NCBI RefSeq assembly: GCF_009372215.1
Contig: NZ_LWRV01000077.1
Span: 1-64,000, forward strand
From: Acinetobacter portensis
GTDB taxonomy: Bacteria > Pseudomonadota > Gammaproteobacteria > Pseudomonadales > Moraxellaceae
DNA: 64,000 nt
Direction: 5' to 3'
Positions 18,613 to 28,129 of the stretch are shown here, one piece after another. The position numbers and the translations under genes were made by a program. The notes beneath the pieces are model-generated. The model saw nothing but the letters and a program-made list of their open reading frames with translations. It was not told the origin of the DNA and made no database searches. Within the stretch, counting starts at the first letter, position 1. Each line of letters starts with the position of its first letter.

Positions 18613-19515
18613 TTAGAATGAATGACGTTTCCCGGAAATTCTGCACCAGTATTCGTCGCGCGTTTCAACTTGCAATATATCAAAAAATTCAGAATAAACG
18701 CTAGAAACATCATCAACTTGTTCCTGAATAACACCTGCAAGTGCAAATTCACTTTCAGATTTTACAAGTGTCGCAAATTGTGGTGCAAGCATCATGAGTG
18801 GGCCAGCAAGAATATTTGCCACAAACACATCTGCTTTTTGATCTTTTAGTGTTTCATTAAACTCGTCGGGTAAACCAACAAATAAGTTATCTAATACGCC
18901 ATTGAGTTCAGCATTTTGTTTTGTTGCTAAAACAGCTTGAGGGTCAATATCGGTCGCATATACTTTTTTAGCACCTAATAATAGTGCTGCTACACCTAAA
19001 ATACCTGAACCACAGCCATAATCAATCACAATTTTATCTTTTACGTCGGTTTGTCCAAGCCATTGTAAGCAAAGGAATGTACTTGCATGGTTACCTGTAC
19101 CAAATGCCAAACCTGGATCTAACTTAATATTTACAGCATCTGCTTCGGGTGGTTGCATCCATTCAGGAACAATCCAATATTTCTCACCAATTTGGATTGG
19201 CTCGTATGCATCCATCCAAGTGCGTTCCCATTCTTGGTCTTCCATGAATTCGCTACGCATAGGCTCTGTAGGAAGTTGAGTGCGAATAAATGTTTCTAAA
19301 GCAGCAACATCTATTTCTTCATCATCTTCTTGAGCATAAATACCTGTAACAATCACTTTATTCCAAAGTGGCGTTTCGCCTGGAAGTGGTTCAAGTAAGT
19401 CTTGATTTTCAGCATCATCTAAAGTCACGCTTACTGCGCCAAGAGATTCTAAAAGCGTTTCTGTAAAATCAACTTGTGCTTGATCAACGGTAATATGAAT
19501 TTGTAACCACTTCAC
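18613..19515 (-). CDS. prmA: Ribosomal protein L11 methyltransferase
   Basis: PrmA trimethylates ribosomal protein L11 using S-adenosylmethionine. The 300-residue protein has an N-terminal substrate-recognition domain (about 1-110), then the diagnostic block [19 protein letters not shown] (near residue 132), SAM-binding motif [21 protein letters not shown] and the catalytic-site block VANILAGPL. It is followed closely by the zinc-ribbon gene. prmA-DUF3426-fis-purH-purD is a conserved order in this group. Confidence 0.95.
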   Translation of the reverse strand: MKWLQIHITVDQAQVDFTETLLESLGAVSVTLDDAENQDLLEPLPGETPLWNKVIVTGIYAQEDDEEIDVAALETFIRTQLPTEPMRSEFMEDQEWERTWMDAYEPIQIGEKYWIVPEWMQPPEADAVNIKLDPGLAFGTGNHASTFLCLQWLGQTDVKDKIVIDYGCGSGILGVAALLLGAKKVYATDIDPQAVLATKQNAELNGVLDNLFVGLPDEFNETLKDQKADVFVANILAGPLMMLAPQFATLVKSESEFALAGVIQEQVDDVSSVYSEFFDILQVETRDEYWCRISGKRHSF

Positions 19516-19577
19516 GGGAATAACCTAAAAAATTTTATATCTTGCATATTGTAGCCGATCTGCATGATGACTGCTTG

Positions 19578-19618
19578 AAAATCGGCACAGTGAATAGAAG
19601 ATACTGCACCGATTTTAA
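19578..19618 (-). terminator. Possible imperfect terminator after the symporter gene
   Basis: An inverted repeat AAAATCGG...CCGATTTT encloses a loop with a second short pairing AGT...ACT, followed by U-rich sequence on the minus strand. The internal mismatches and short U run make it uncertain. Confidence 0.45.
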
Positions 19619-19633
19619 ATTTATTTCATTTAA

Positions 19634-20506
19634 TCACGTCATATCGTTGGTTGATTCTTTTGTGCGTGTAATCATAAAGCCGAATATTGCAGCAAAAACA
19701 TACATAAAAATTGAATAGACTGCGGCAGGCATTGCAATCGTTGTATTCGCCATAACAGTTAATGCAATGGTCATGGCTAATGTACTGTTATGAATACCAA
19801 TTTCAAAGGCACATGCACGTGCTTGAGTACTACTAATACCTAAAACACGTGGTACAAAGTAACCAATGGCTAAACTACATGCACAGAATATTGCTGTTGC
19901 AAGTCCAACTTGGGTTAAATAAGTGGCGATGTTTGTACGCTCTGCAAAAATAGCAAGGGCGATAATTGAAATTAAAAAGATCACCGCAAATATTCGTAAT
20001 GGTTTATTTAATTTCTCGGTGAGTTTTGGTGCGTAATGACGAATCAACATTCCAATGCCCACAGGAATAATAATGATTGCAAAAACTTGAAGGATTTTAG
20101 AAAACTGTAAAGAGATTTGCTGACTTTCTTGCATAAAGTGCAAAATTGCAAAATTCATTATTAAAGGTAGTGTAAATGCTGCAATCACTGAATTAATTGC
20201 TGTTAGGCTAATATTCAGTGCAATATCACCTTTAAATAAATAGCTAAATAAGTTTGCGGTACTACCACCAGGGGATGCTGCTAACAACATTAAGCCCACG
20301 GAAAGTAATGGTGGTAAGGAAAGCACTTTACAAAGAATAAAGGCAAGCGCCACCAATATGACTAATTGGCAGAATAGGGCAATGAGTACAGCTTTAGGAT
20401 GTTTAGATACACGTTTGAAATCGTTGAGGGTGAGTTCTAAACCCAAGCCAATCATAATAATGGCAAGTGCTAAAGGTAGAAGAACGGTAATTATTCCCAT
20501 ATTCAT
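19634..20506 (-). CDS. Bile acid:sodium symporter (BASS) family transporter
   Basis: The 290-residue membrane protein has about ten hydrophobic segments. It begins with LPLALAIIMIGLGLELTLNDF and contains MLLAASPGGSTANLFSYLFKGD (near residue 80) and CAFEIGIHNSTLAMTIAL (near residue 230), which are the sodium and substrate binding motifs of the BASS family. In bacteria such proteins often carry organic anions rather than bile acids, and the substrate here is not predictable. It has a good ribosome site (AAGGAG) and stands alone. Confidence 0.85.
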   Translation of the reverse strand: MNMGIITVLLPLALAIIMIGLGLELTLNDFKRVSKHPKAVLIALFCQLVILVALAFILCKVLSLPPLLSVGLMLLAASPGGSTANLFSYLFKGDIALNISLTAINSVIAAFTLPLIMNFAILHFMQESQQISLQFSKILQVFAIIIIPVGIGMLIRHYAPKLTEKLNKPLRIFAVIFLISIIALAIFAERTNIATYLTQVGLATAIFCACSLAIGYFVPRVLGISSTQARACAFEIGIHNSTLAMTIALTVMANTTIAMPAAVYSIFMYVFAAIFGFMITRTKESTNDMT

Positions 20507-20729
20507 ATAAAACTCCTTTTAATTTTATCGTTTTCGCATCATCCAGATGCTTTGCTTGTCGCTTATAAATTTTTAATTATTTGAATATAAATAGATATTA
20601 ACCATACTTATATAGGGCTTGTAAATACTAAAAAGTGACTGCTCTGCAATGGTCGGTTTTGAGAAATATTCTTTTTTTAAAGTATTGTATGAATCACGTA
20701 TTTTTTTATTACGATAAATTCGACTTAAA

Positions 20730-20761
20730 TTGTCAACTTAGACACTATTTTTTGCTACAAT
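20730..20761 (+). promoter_or_regulatory. Candidate mnmG promoter (extended -10)
   Basis: An extended -10, TGCTACAAT (20753-20761), sits about 34 bases before the ATG. A TTGTCA at 20730-20735 is separated from it by 20 bases, longer than ideal, so the extended -10 may carry most of the activity. Confidence 0.45.
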
Positions 20762-20795
20762 CTGCAGTCATTATTTTTATCTCTCATTTACCATT

Positions 20796-22676
20796 ATGCA
20801 TTATCCTAAAGTTTACGATGTCATTGTTATCGGCGGTGGTCACGCAGGTACAGAAGCGGCATTGGCTGCGGCACGTATGGGTCGACAAACCTTACTCTTA
20901 ACTCATAACATTGAGACTTTAGGGCAGATGAGCTGTAATCCAGCCATCGGTGGTATTGGTAAATCGCATCTTGTGCGTGAAATTGATGCCTTGGGCGGTG
21001 CAATGGCACTTGCTGCCGATAAAGGCGGTATTCAATTCCGTATTCTAAACTCACGTAAAGGTGCAGCGGTTCGAGCAACTCGTGCCCAAGCTGACCGTGT
21101 GCGTTTTAAAGCTGCGATTCGTGAAACATTAGAAAACCAAGCCAACTTAGATATTTTCCAACAAGCAGCAGACGACTTAATTGTTGAAGGCGATACCGTT
21201 AAAGGTGTTGTAACGCAAATGGGTGTTCGCTTCGATGCGAAAACGGTTGTATTAACCACAGGCACATTCTTAGGCGGTGTGATTCACATTGGTCTAAACA
21301 ACGCTTCTGGCGGTCGTGCGGGTGATCCTCCTTCAATTTCTTTGGCTGCGCGCCTTCGTGAATTGAACTTACCTGTAGGTCGTTTAAAAACAGGTACGCC
21401 TCCACGTATTGATGCACGTTCGGTCGATTTTTCTGTGATGACAGCACAGCCGGGTGATTTCCCATCTCCGACCATGTCATTTATGGGTGATGCATCTATG
21501 CATCCTGAACAGGTGAATTGCTATATTACGCATACCAATGAACGCACTCATGACATTATTCGTGGCGGTTTAGACCGTTCACCTATGTACACAGGCGTTA
21601 TTGAAGGTGTTGGTCCACGTTACTGCCCATCGATTGAAGATAAAATTCATAAATTTGCAGATAAAGATTCGCATCAAGTGTTCATTGAACCTGAAGGTTT
21701 AGACACGCATGAGCTTTATCCAAATGGTATTTCTACATCTTTACCATTCGATGTTCAGTTTGAATTGGTTCGCTCAATTCGTGGTATGGAAAACGCGCAT
21801 ATTATGCGTCCGGGTTATGCTATTGAATACGATTACTTCAACCCACAAGCGTTGAAATTCTCTTTAGAAACTAAAGCCATTAATAACTTGTATTTTGCAG
21901 GTCAAATTAACGGTACAACTGGTTATGAAGAGGCTGGTGCACAAGGTTTACTTGCAGGCTTGAATGCTGCGCGTCGTGCATGGGATCAAGAGCAATGGAC
22001 ACCAAAACGTGATGAAGCGTATATGGGTGTATTGGTTGATGACCTCATTACTTTAGGTACTAAAGAACCGTACCGTATGTTCACATCACGTGCTGAATAC
22101 CGTTTGATGCTTCGTGAAGACAATGCCGATCAGCGTTTAACAGCGATTGGTCGTGAAATGGGTCTTGTAGATGATGAGCGTTGGGCTTCTTACTGTGACA
22201 AAATGGAAGCAGTAGAGAAAGAAACAGGTCGTTTGCAACACCTTTGGGCTGCGCCAAATAACCCAATGGGTAAAAAGTTCGTTGAAATGACGGGTGCAGA
22301 TTTATCTAAAGAATGTTCAGCAATTGATTTGTTGAAACGTCCAAATATTAACTTTGCTCAAATTGCAGAATTAACGGGTTCTGAAGTTACGCCATTTGTG
22401 GGCGAGCAAATTGAAATTGCTGTGAAATATGCAGGTTATATTAACCGTCAGCAAGAAGATGTTGCTCAAATGAAGCGTCTTGAGGAAACAAGTATTCCTG
22501 CCGATTTTGATTATGACGTTGTTTCTGGTTTATCTCGTGAAATTACTTTGAAATTGAAAGATATTCGTCCTGAAACTTTAGCGCAAGCAAGTCGTATTCC
22601 GGGTGTTACACCTGCTGCGGTTCAATTGGTGATGATTACAATTCGTAAAAATAACCAAGCTAAAAAATCTGCATAA
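20796..22676 (+). CDS. mnmG: tRNA uridine 5-carboxymethylaminomethyl modification enzyme MnmG (GidA)
   Basis: MnmG works with MnmE to install the cmnm5 group on the wobble uridine of several tRNAs. The 626 residues show the N-terminal FAD dinucleotide fold ([21 protein letters not shown]), [12 protein letters not shown] (near 205), [24 protein letters not shown] (near 370) and a helical C-terminal MnmE-binding domain. It is preceded by a candidate promoter and followed by a strong terminator, so it is monocistronic. The length matches the family. Confidence 0.96.
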   Translation: MHYPKVYDVIVIGGGHAGTEAALAAARMGRQTLLLTHNIETLGQMSCNPAIGGIGKSHLVREIDALGGAMALAADKGGIQFRILNSRKGAAVRATRAQADRVRFKAAIRETLENQANLDIFQQAADDLIVEGDTVKGVVTQMGVRFDAKTVVLTTGTFLGGVIHIGLNNASGGRAGDPPSISLAARLRELNLPVGRLKTGTPPRIDARSVDFSVMTAQPGDFPSPTMSFMGDASMHPEQVNCYITHTNERTHDIIRGGLDRSPMYTGVIEGVGPRYCPSIEDKIHKFADKDSHQVFIEPEGLDTHELYPNGISTSLPFDVQFELVRSIRGMENAHIMRPGYAIEYDYFNPQALKFSLETKAINNLYFAGQINGTTGYEEAGAQGLLAGLNAARRAWDQEQWTPKRDEAYMGVLVDDLITLGTKEPYRMFTSRAEYRLMLREDNADQRLTAIGREMGLVDDERWASYCDKMEAVEKETGRLQHLWAAPNNPMGKKFVEMTGADLSKECSAIDLLKRPNINFAQIAELTGSEVTPFVGEQIEIAVKYAGYINRQQEDVAQMKRLEETSIPADFDYDVVSGLSREITLKLKDIRPETLAQASRIPGVTPAAVQLVMITIRKNNQAKKSA

Positions 22677-22690
22677 GATTTTGAAGTGAT

Positions 22691-22718
22691 AAAAAGCCCG
22701 CATAATGCGGGCTTTTTT
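22691..22718 (+). terminator. Terminator of mnmG
   Basis: The stem AAAAGCCCGCAT / ATGCGGGCTTTT with a minimal loop is followed by six T, 15 bases after the stop. Confidence 0.93.
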
Positions 22719-22919
22719 AATGAATGAATTTTTATCTGAGAAATATTGGTGAATTTAAGTATCTGATTGAAAAAGTAAAAAGGCTTATCTATTTTTTGTA
22801 TAAAAAGTACACATTAGTTCTTAAAGATAAAAAGTGATTTAAGTTTCACATCAACTTATTTCACAAAAATTATAGGAAAGTTTAAATTAGCTTCATGTTC
22901 AAAACACGAGGTAAATACC

Positions 22920-22973
22920 ATGACTATGAAGCGTATTCGTTATAACAATTCAGATTTAGCCTGCCAATGTTAA
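22920..22973 (+). CDS. Possible 17-residue small protein or gene remnant
   Basis: ATG with a good Shine-Dalgarno (CACGAGGT, seven bases upstream) opens a 17-codon frame, MTMKRIRYNNSDLACQC, ended by TAA. A strong ribosome site in front of such a short frame is unusual. It may be a small protein, a leader peptide, or the 5' remnant of a lost gene. Nothing downstream continues it in another frame that I can see. Confidence 0.3.
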   Translation: MTMKRIRYNNSDLACQC

Positions 22974-23006
22974 AACTGAACTGTAAAATAACAAATATAA
23001 AGAACA

Positions 23007-23087
23007 ATGAAGTTTGTAATGTCGGTTGTCTTGTTTACAAGCTTCGATTTCTATAAACCAACAGCGCAAAGAACGATAACAATATAA
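23007..23087 (+). CDS. Possible 26-residue small ORF
   Basis: A 26-codon frame begins MKFVMSVVLFTSFDFYK, that is, a Lys, a hydrophobic run and a mixed tail. It resembles a short signal-like or membrane peptide. The ribosome site is weak (AAAGAAC), so the support is poor. Confidence 0.2.
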   Translation: MKFVMSVVLFTSFDFYKPTAQRTITI

Positions 23088-23096
23088 ATATAAAAC

Positions 23097-23127
23097 TATA
23101 AAAGCCCCTTGAAAGGGGCTTTTTTTT
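23097..23127 (-). terminator. Terminator of the WYL regulator gene
   Basis: The stem AAAGCCCCTT / AAGGGGCTTT (23101-23121) is flanked by T runs. It overlaps the stop codon of the WYL gene, which reads into it on the minus strand. Confidence 0.92.
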
Positions 23128-24124
23128 AATCTTCGATTTCATGAACTGCGTTATAAACATCTATAGGTTGAATATCTTGAATACGACTACCAAAACTACG
23201 CAACCACCAAACCAATTGAGATGTAAAAGGAACTGAAGCCTGAACTTGAACAAGACCATTGCCTAAATCTTCTAAAACCTGATCTTTACTGAGTTGGCTT
23301 TCTTCAAAATATGCAGCATTTACATCTGTCATTATTAGTTTTAACTCAATGAGATCTGTGGGCTTAGAATAATCGACACGGAAGCCTAATGCACCAGATT
23401 CAATATATTTATCTATATCAAAATCAACAGGATGCAATGCACGAGAATTTAGCACTTTTGCTGTCTTGAAACGGTGCAACGCAAAAGTTTGAATATCGGT
23501 TTTGTCTAAACGAGTGCATATTAAATAAATAACCGCACCTTTTTGAACCAATGCTAAAGGATTGAGAACATAAGTTTTTTCTTCTGCACCGACAGTACGC
23601 GCATGATAAACACATTCAAGCTGCTTATCTTGTAATAAGCCTTCATAAATGGCTTGCTGAGAACCCCGTTCAACCAATGGTGGAATAAGTGGTTGGTTTG
23701 CAGGAACAATACGAACACGATTAATCCATTGGCGTACATTGTTTTGTGTTGAAAGGCTACGACGTGCGAGGTCAAACCAAGGATTCATTTCTTCAACTAA
23801 ACTAGGCGGAAGTAAATGCTTTAAATGCTCTTCAACCATCATAAATGTCACCGCTTGTGAGCTGGTCATATGCGGTAAACTTTGAATAGGTGCATCTGCT
23901 CGCCAACGCCAACCTTGTGGCACAGTGCCGTTATTTTCAATAGGAAAGCGTTGCGATATTTGGTTCAAGTCACGTTGGATAGTACGCAAACTAATATCAA
24001 TGCCTTCGCGTTGCAAAATTTCTTGTAGCTCACGCGTACCCATCCATTTTCCTGTAGATAAGCGTGAAAGAATTTGCCATTGGCGATATAAGGTATTCGA
24101 TGTTTCTTTTTCTTGTGCTTGCAT
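23126..24124 (-). CDS. WYL-domain transcriptional regulator
   Basis: The 332-residue protein has an N-terminal winged helix (about 10-75, with TGKWMGTRELQEILQREGI and ISLRTIQRDLNQISQRFP). A middle WYL domain spans about 145-240 (AIYEGLLQDKQLECVYHAR...YVLNPLALVQKGAVIYLICTR), and a WCX-like C-terminal extension ends the protein. WYL proteins bind small ligands or nucleic acids and act as switches. It is divergent from the ATP-grasp/Anbu operon with a 228-base shared upstream region, so it may regulate that operon. That is inference from position. Confidence 0.85.
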   Translation of the reverse strand: MQAQEKETSNTLYRQWQILSRLSTGKWMGTRELQEILQREGIDISLRTIQRDLNQISQRFPIENNGTVPQGWRWRADAPIQSLPHMTSSQAVTFMMVEEHLKHLLPPSLVEEMNPWFDLARRSLSTQNNVRQWINRVRIVPANQPLIPPLVERGSQQAIYEGLLQDKQLECVYHARTVGAEEKTYVLNPLALVQKGAVIYLICTRLDKTDIQTFALHRFKTAKVLNSRALHPVDFDIDKYIESGALGFRVDYSKPTDLIELKLIMTDVNAAYFEESQLSKDQVLEDLGNGLVQVQASVPFTSQLVWWLRSFGSRIQDIQPIDVYNAVHEIED

Positions 24125-24352
24125 AATAGATCAAAGTACGATGAATTGAGAAAAAAGTATTGCTTGAATACAGGACACAATAAGAAAACTACTTACTTTT
24201 AGCAAGTAAATTTAACAAAATCCTATTCAATCAATTTTTACTCTAAATTTGCAATTTCCTTAAAAACTAAATAAGTTTTATTCAATATGAAAAATAATTG
24301 GCATTTAAATTGCTTACACATAATTACATAAAATTACAATGAAGAGGTTTGT

Positions 24353-25894
24353 ATGCTTAAAGAAGATCATGCTGTTACTACAGTTTTAGATGATGTAGCT
24401 ACAAATCAAATGAATGTTGGGTCTACGTTAGATTCAAGTACTAGAAAAAATACGCATGGCTTATTTGAACAAATTAAAAAGCAATTTTTCAATGAATTGT
24501 TTGATGATAAAACGATGTCGGGAAATGCTGGTGAGAAAATAGAAAACTGGCTATCTCAACATAGTCTTACAGATTTGCAGTCATTAAATGATGCTGCAAA
24601 ATCACATTTTTTATATGAAGGTATTACATTTTCGGTATATGGAGAGCAAGATGGTTCAGAGAGAACCATTCCATTTGATGTGATTCCAAGAATTATTGCT
24701 AAAAAACAATGGAATACAATTGCTTTAGGTTGCTCGCAACGGGTTCGTGCACTTAATTTATTTTTACATGATATTTATCATCAACAAGAAATTCTAAAAG
24801 CAGGAATTGTTCCTGAGCTTCAAGTGCTTACACATGAGGCATATCAACCACATATGTATGCACATGACTTAAAAGGGAAAATATATAGTCAAATTAGTGG
24901 TATTGATATTATTCGAGACAAAGTAGGTGACTTTTATGTGCTTGAGGATAATTTAAGAACACCATCAGGCGTGTCTTATATGCTAGAAGGGCGAAAAATT
25001 AGTCAAAAGCTGATGCCTGAGTTGTGTAAGCAAAACAATATTTCAGCCATAGAGCAATATCCGCAATTACTCAGAGAGATTCTTGCGGAAAATGCTTATG
25101 TCGATCGCCCGATGATAGTGGTGTTGACTCCGGGTAGATATAACAGTGCTTATTATGAACACGCATTTTTAGCACGAGAAATGGATGTGCCATTGGTGAC
25201 ATCAAAAGACTTATTTGTTGAAAATGATAAGGTTTATGTCAAAACTGTTCGTGGTCGTCAGCAAGTTCATGTGATTTATCGCCGTTTGGATGATGCTTTT
25301 ATCGATCCGCTTTGCTTTAAGCCTGATAGTACGCTCGGTGTTCCGGGATTAATGTCTGCGTATTTGCAAAACAATGTGGTGATTGCAAATGCACCGGGAA
25401 CAGGTGTAGCAGATGATAAATCTATTTATCCTTATGTCGATAAAATGATTCATTTTTATTTGGGCGAAGAACCTGTTCTTAAAAATGTACCAACGTATCA
25501 ATGCCGTGAACAACAAGATTTAGATTATGTTTTGGAAAATCTTGAAAAATTAGTGGTAAAAGAAGCGCAAGGTTCGGGTGGTTACGGCATGTTGATTGGA
25601 CCGCATGCCTGTGAAAAAGAATTGGCTATTTTTAGAGATAAACTCATAGCAACGCCGCATTTATATATTGCACAGCCTACGTTAGAACTTTCTGTATCTC
25701 CAACTTTAACTGAAAAAGGTATTGCGGAACGCCATATTGATTTACGTCCATTTGTGTTGAGTTCTCCGTATAGGACTGAAATTGTTCCAGGTGGCTTAAC
25801 ACGTGTCGCAATGGAAGAAGGTTCTTTGGTGGTGAACTCATCTCAAGGTGGCGGTATTAAAGACACATGGGTTGTCGATTCTTTACATTCATAA
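24353..25894 (+). CDS. Circularly permuted ATP-grasp protein (Anbu-operon ligase)
   Basis: The 513-residue protein belongs to the circularly permuted ATP-grasp family (COG2308-like). Visible blocks are FDVIPRIIAKKQWNTIALGCSQRVRALNLFLHDIY broken over residues 120-158, PHMYAHDL..ISGIDIIRDK, VLEDNLRTPSGVSYMLEGR (near 205), TPGRYNSAYYEHAFLAREM and VVKEAQGSGGYGMLIG (near 405). ATP-grasp enzymes make amide or peptide bonds via acyl-phosphate intermediates. Genes of this type are regularly found with alpha-E, transglutaminase and Anbu genes, as here, and the product is unknown. The gene has a GAGG ribosome site and is first in the operon. Confidence 0.9.
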   Translation: MLKEDHAVTTVLDDVATNQMNVGSTLDSSTRKNTHGLFEQIKKQFFNELFDDKTMSGNAGEKIENWLSQHSLTDLQSLNDAAKSHFLYEGITFSVYGEQDGSERTIPFDVIPRIIAKKQWNTIALGCSQRVRALNLFLHDIYHQQEILKAGIVPELQVLTHEAYQPHMYAHDLKGKIYSQISGIDIIRDKVGDFYVLEDNLRTPSGVSYMLEGRKISQKLMPELCKQNNISAIEQYPQLLREILAENAYVDRPMIVVLTPGRYNSAYYEHAFLAREMDVPLVTSKDLFVENDKVYVKTVRGRQQVHVIYRRLDDAFIDPLCFKPDSTLGVPGLMSAYLQNNVVIANAPGTGVADDKSIYPYVDKMIHFYLGEEPVLKNVPTYQCREQQDLDYVLENLEKLVVKEAQGSGGYGMLIGPHACEKELAIFRDKLIATPHLYIAQPTLELSVSPTLTEKGIAERHIDLRPFVLSSPYRTEIVPGGLTRVAMEEGSLVVNSSQGGGIKDTWVVDSLHS

Positions 25895-25918
25895 GTTTGC
25901 GATACTGAGGAGATAAGA

Positions 25919-26521
25919 ATGATTTTATTAAATTCTAGTGCAGAATATATTTTTTGGTTGGGACGTTATATTTCACGTATTCAATATTTGTGTCATCAAT
26001 TTCCATTTAAAGAAGATGCTGAAGCAGCAGAATATGCAAAAGCTTTTTGTTTACCTGCATTTGATGCAATGTCTTTAAATGAACTTGTTTTAAACGAAAG
26101 TCATGCTGTTTCATTTAAACAGCAGTTTCTTTACGCAAAAGATAATATTCACGAATTACGTGGTGTGCTTACAGCGTATGGCTATGCAGAATTAAATCAG
26201 CTGATTAAAACGGCAAGTGAAAATCCGGGATACATTTGTGATGTGGTGGGTGAGTGTTTAGATGTTTTAGAAGCTGAGTCACATGATGTATTTCTATTTT
26301 TTAAATTAGGGCAAAGCATCGAGCAAATTGATAGGCAAATACGTTTAAATCAAAATTTAAGTGCAGCTTTACAGGCGTTAAGCATTGTCGTTAAATTGCT
26401 GGAAGAACTAGGTTGGGATTCATTAGCAGATACTTGGAGAGACTTACAAAACTCTTCAAGTTCGGAAAATTTTTATCGGTTCAGTGATCAAGTTCATCAA
26501 ATGTTCGAGGTGAATGCATGA
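25919..26521 (+). CDS. Alpha-E domain protein (short form)
   Basis: The 200-residue all-helical protein starts with SSAEYIFWLGRYISRIQYLC, the diagnostic opening of alpha-E (DUF403) proteins. These are usually about 310 residues, so this is a shortened version, missing roughly a third of the helical repeats. It is always next to ATP-grasp and transglutaminase genes. Its role is unknown, possibly a scaffold. It has a very strong ribosome site (GAGGAG), and its stop overlaps the next start (ATGA). Confidence 0.8.
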   Translation: MILLNSSAEYIFWLGRYISRIQYLCHQFPFKEDAEAAEYAKAFCLPAFDAMSLNELVLNESHAVSFKQQFLYAKDNIHELRGVLTAYGYAELNQLIKTASENPGYICDVVGECLDVLEAESHDVFLFFKLGQSIEQIDRQIRLNQNLSAALQALSIVVKLLEELGWDSLADTWRDLQNSSSSENFYRFSDQVHQMFEVNA

Positions 26522-27297
26522 GACTCATGGTAAATCATCAAACGCATTATAGTTATAGTGAAGAAGCGTCGAATAGTATTCAATATATTAAAATGATGCC
26601 ATTTAATAATAGCCATCAGAACGTGAAATCTTGGGATATTAGTGTTCCTGGTGAAATGCAAATGAAGCGAGATGCTTTTAATAATATTTGGATTACAAGT
26701 TCACAGCGTTTTGCATATCAGCAAATGACCATTATGGCACAAGGAATCGTAGAGCTAAATTTAACATCTGAAAATGGTTTAGATGATCAGATGAATCCTT
26801 ATTTGTTCATGCAACCGACGCCAAGTACTCTATGTAATCCTGAAATGAAAGAATTTGCACACCGTTATGTGCCTGTTGTAAGCCGTGAAAATTTGATGCA
26901 TTTGGCTGCTGCAATTCTTGAAAGAATTCCTTATATCTCTTATACGACGAATGTAAATACGACTGCAGTAGATGCTTTTGAGCATCAACAAGGTGTTTGC
27001 CAAGATCATAGTCATGTTTTTATTGCAATGTGTAAGTCTTTAGGGCTTGCTGCACGTTATGTATCTGGCTATTTATTTGTACCAAATACTTCTCACCTAG
27101 CGAGTCATGCATGGGCAGAAGTTTTTTTAAATGATTTATGGTATTGTTTCGACATTAGTAATCAATTATTTACACCTAGTTCACATATTTATGTTGCTGT
27201 TGGGCGTGATTATTGGGATGTTGCTCCTGTTCGTGGAATGCGCGAAAAGGGCGGGCTAGAAACAATGCATTCTATTGTGCAAGTTTTAGCATGTTAA
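26518..27297 (+). CDS. Transglutaminase-like cysteine protease/amidase family protein
   Basis: The 259-residue protein has the N-terminal beta domain typical of this family (LMVNHQTHYSYSEEASNSIQ) and a transglutaminase core. The likely catalytic triad is Cys161 in GVCQDHSHVF, His near 197 in SHAWAEVF, and Asp near 212 in CFDISN, followed by the signature VGRDYWDVAPVRG. Proteins of this type may hydrolyse or form amide bonds. It is translationally coupled to the alpha-E gene by ATGA overlap and belongs to the Anbu operon. Confidence 0.88.
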   Translation: MRLMVNHQTHYSYSEEASNSIQYIKMMPFNNSHQNVKSWDISVPGEMQMKRDAFNNIWITSSQRFAYQQMTIMAQGIVELNLTSENGLDDQMNPYLFMQPTPSTLCNPEMKEFAHRYVPVVSRENLMHLAAAILERIPYISYTTNVNTTAVDAFEHQQGVCQDHSHVFIAMCKSLGLAARYVSGYLFVPNTSHLASHAWAEVFLNDLWYCFDISNQLFTPSSHIYVAVGRDYWDVAPVRGMREKGGLETMHSIVQVLAC

Positions 27298-27316
27298 AAA
27301 TAAAAAAGAGGATGTT

Positions 27317-28051
27317 ATGACTTATTGTTGTGCGCTACGTTTAAAAGATGGATTGGTTTTTATCAGCGATACGCGTACAAATGCGGGTGTAGATCATATT
27401 TCTGTTTTTCGAAAACTATATATCTTTGGTATAGAGGGAAAACGCTTTTTCACCATTCAAACTTCAGGTAATTTGGCAACAACGCAAGCGGTGATTGGTT
27501 ATTTAAAAAATCAGTTAACATTAAATCAAGAGCCTAATTTATATAGCGTAAATACGATGTTTGAAGTGGCTGAATTGGTCGGTCACACACTTAGAAAAGT
27601 CATTGCAGATGTGACAGCCGATACGTTAGAGCAAAGTAATTATTATTGTAGTTTACTTGTGGGTGGGCAAATAGGCGAAGAACCTATGCAACTTTATAAC
27701 ATTTATCCGCAAGGTAACTTCATTAGCGCAACCAAAGACACGCCATTTTTCCAAATTGGAGAAAGTAAATATGGTAAGCCAATTTTAGATCGTGCACTTA
27801 GTTATGATATGCCAATAGATGAAGCTTTACGATGCGCTCTTATTTCATTTGATTCAACGCTCAGATCAAATGTATCTGTTGGAATGCCGCTTGATGTTTT
27901 GGTTTATAAAAAAGATAGCTTAAACCTTCCAGAAGGTAAGCGAATTAATGAATCAGATGAATATTTTGAAAAAATTAGCAAGCAATGGTCTGAAACATTG
28001 AAAAAGGGGTTACAAGATTTGCCTAAGCCAACCCATGATTATTTCGATTAA
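27317..28051 (+). CDS. Anbu, proteasome/HslV-related peptidase
   Basis: The 244-residue protein is an N-terminal nucleophile hydrolase of the Anbu (COG3484) family, ancestral-like relatives of HslV and the proteasome beta subunit. After Met removal the N-terminus is Thr1. Asp17 and Arg19 (in SDTRTNAG) and Lys32 follow the proteasomal T-D-K catalytic spacing closely. Anbu assembles into open helical or ring-like oligomers. It has no dedicated unfoldase here, as usual. It follows the transglutaminase gene by 19 bases with a GAGG ribosome site and ends the operon. No obvious terminator follows before the BLUF gene, so readthrough is possible. Confidence 0.9.
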   Translation: MTYCCALRLKDGLVFISDTRTNAGVDHISVFRKLYIFGIEGKRFFTIQTSGNLATTQAVIGYLKNQLTLNQEPNLYSVNTMFEVAELVGHTLRKVIADVTADTLEQSNYYCSLLVGGQIGEEPMQLYNIYPQGNFISATKDTPFFQIGESKYGKPILDRALSYDMPIDEALRCALISFDSTLRSNVSVGMPLDVLVYKKDSLNLPEGKRINESDEYFEKISKQWSETLKKGLQDLPKPTHDYFD

Positions 28052-28129
28052 TTTCTGTATTTTTTGTTAAAGTAATGACGTTGGTTAGATAAAGTATTGT
28101 AATTTTTTACAATAATAAGAGGAGCATAA

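Larger units (their letters stand above)
22719..23096. other. 380-base intergenic region with two possible tiny ORFs
   Basis: The stretch lies between the mnmG terminator and the terminator of the WYL gene. It is AT-rich and contains no gene of normal size. The only coding-like signals are the two minute frames described separately. A small RNA cannot be excluded. No tRNA-like fold was recognised. Confidence 0.4.
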
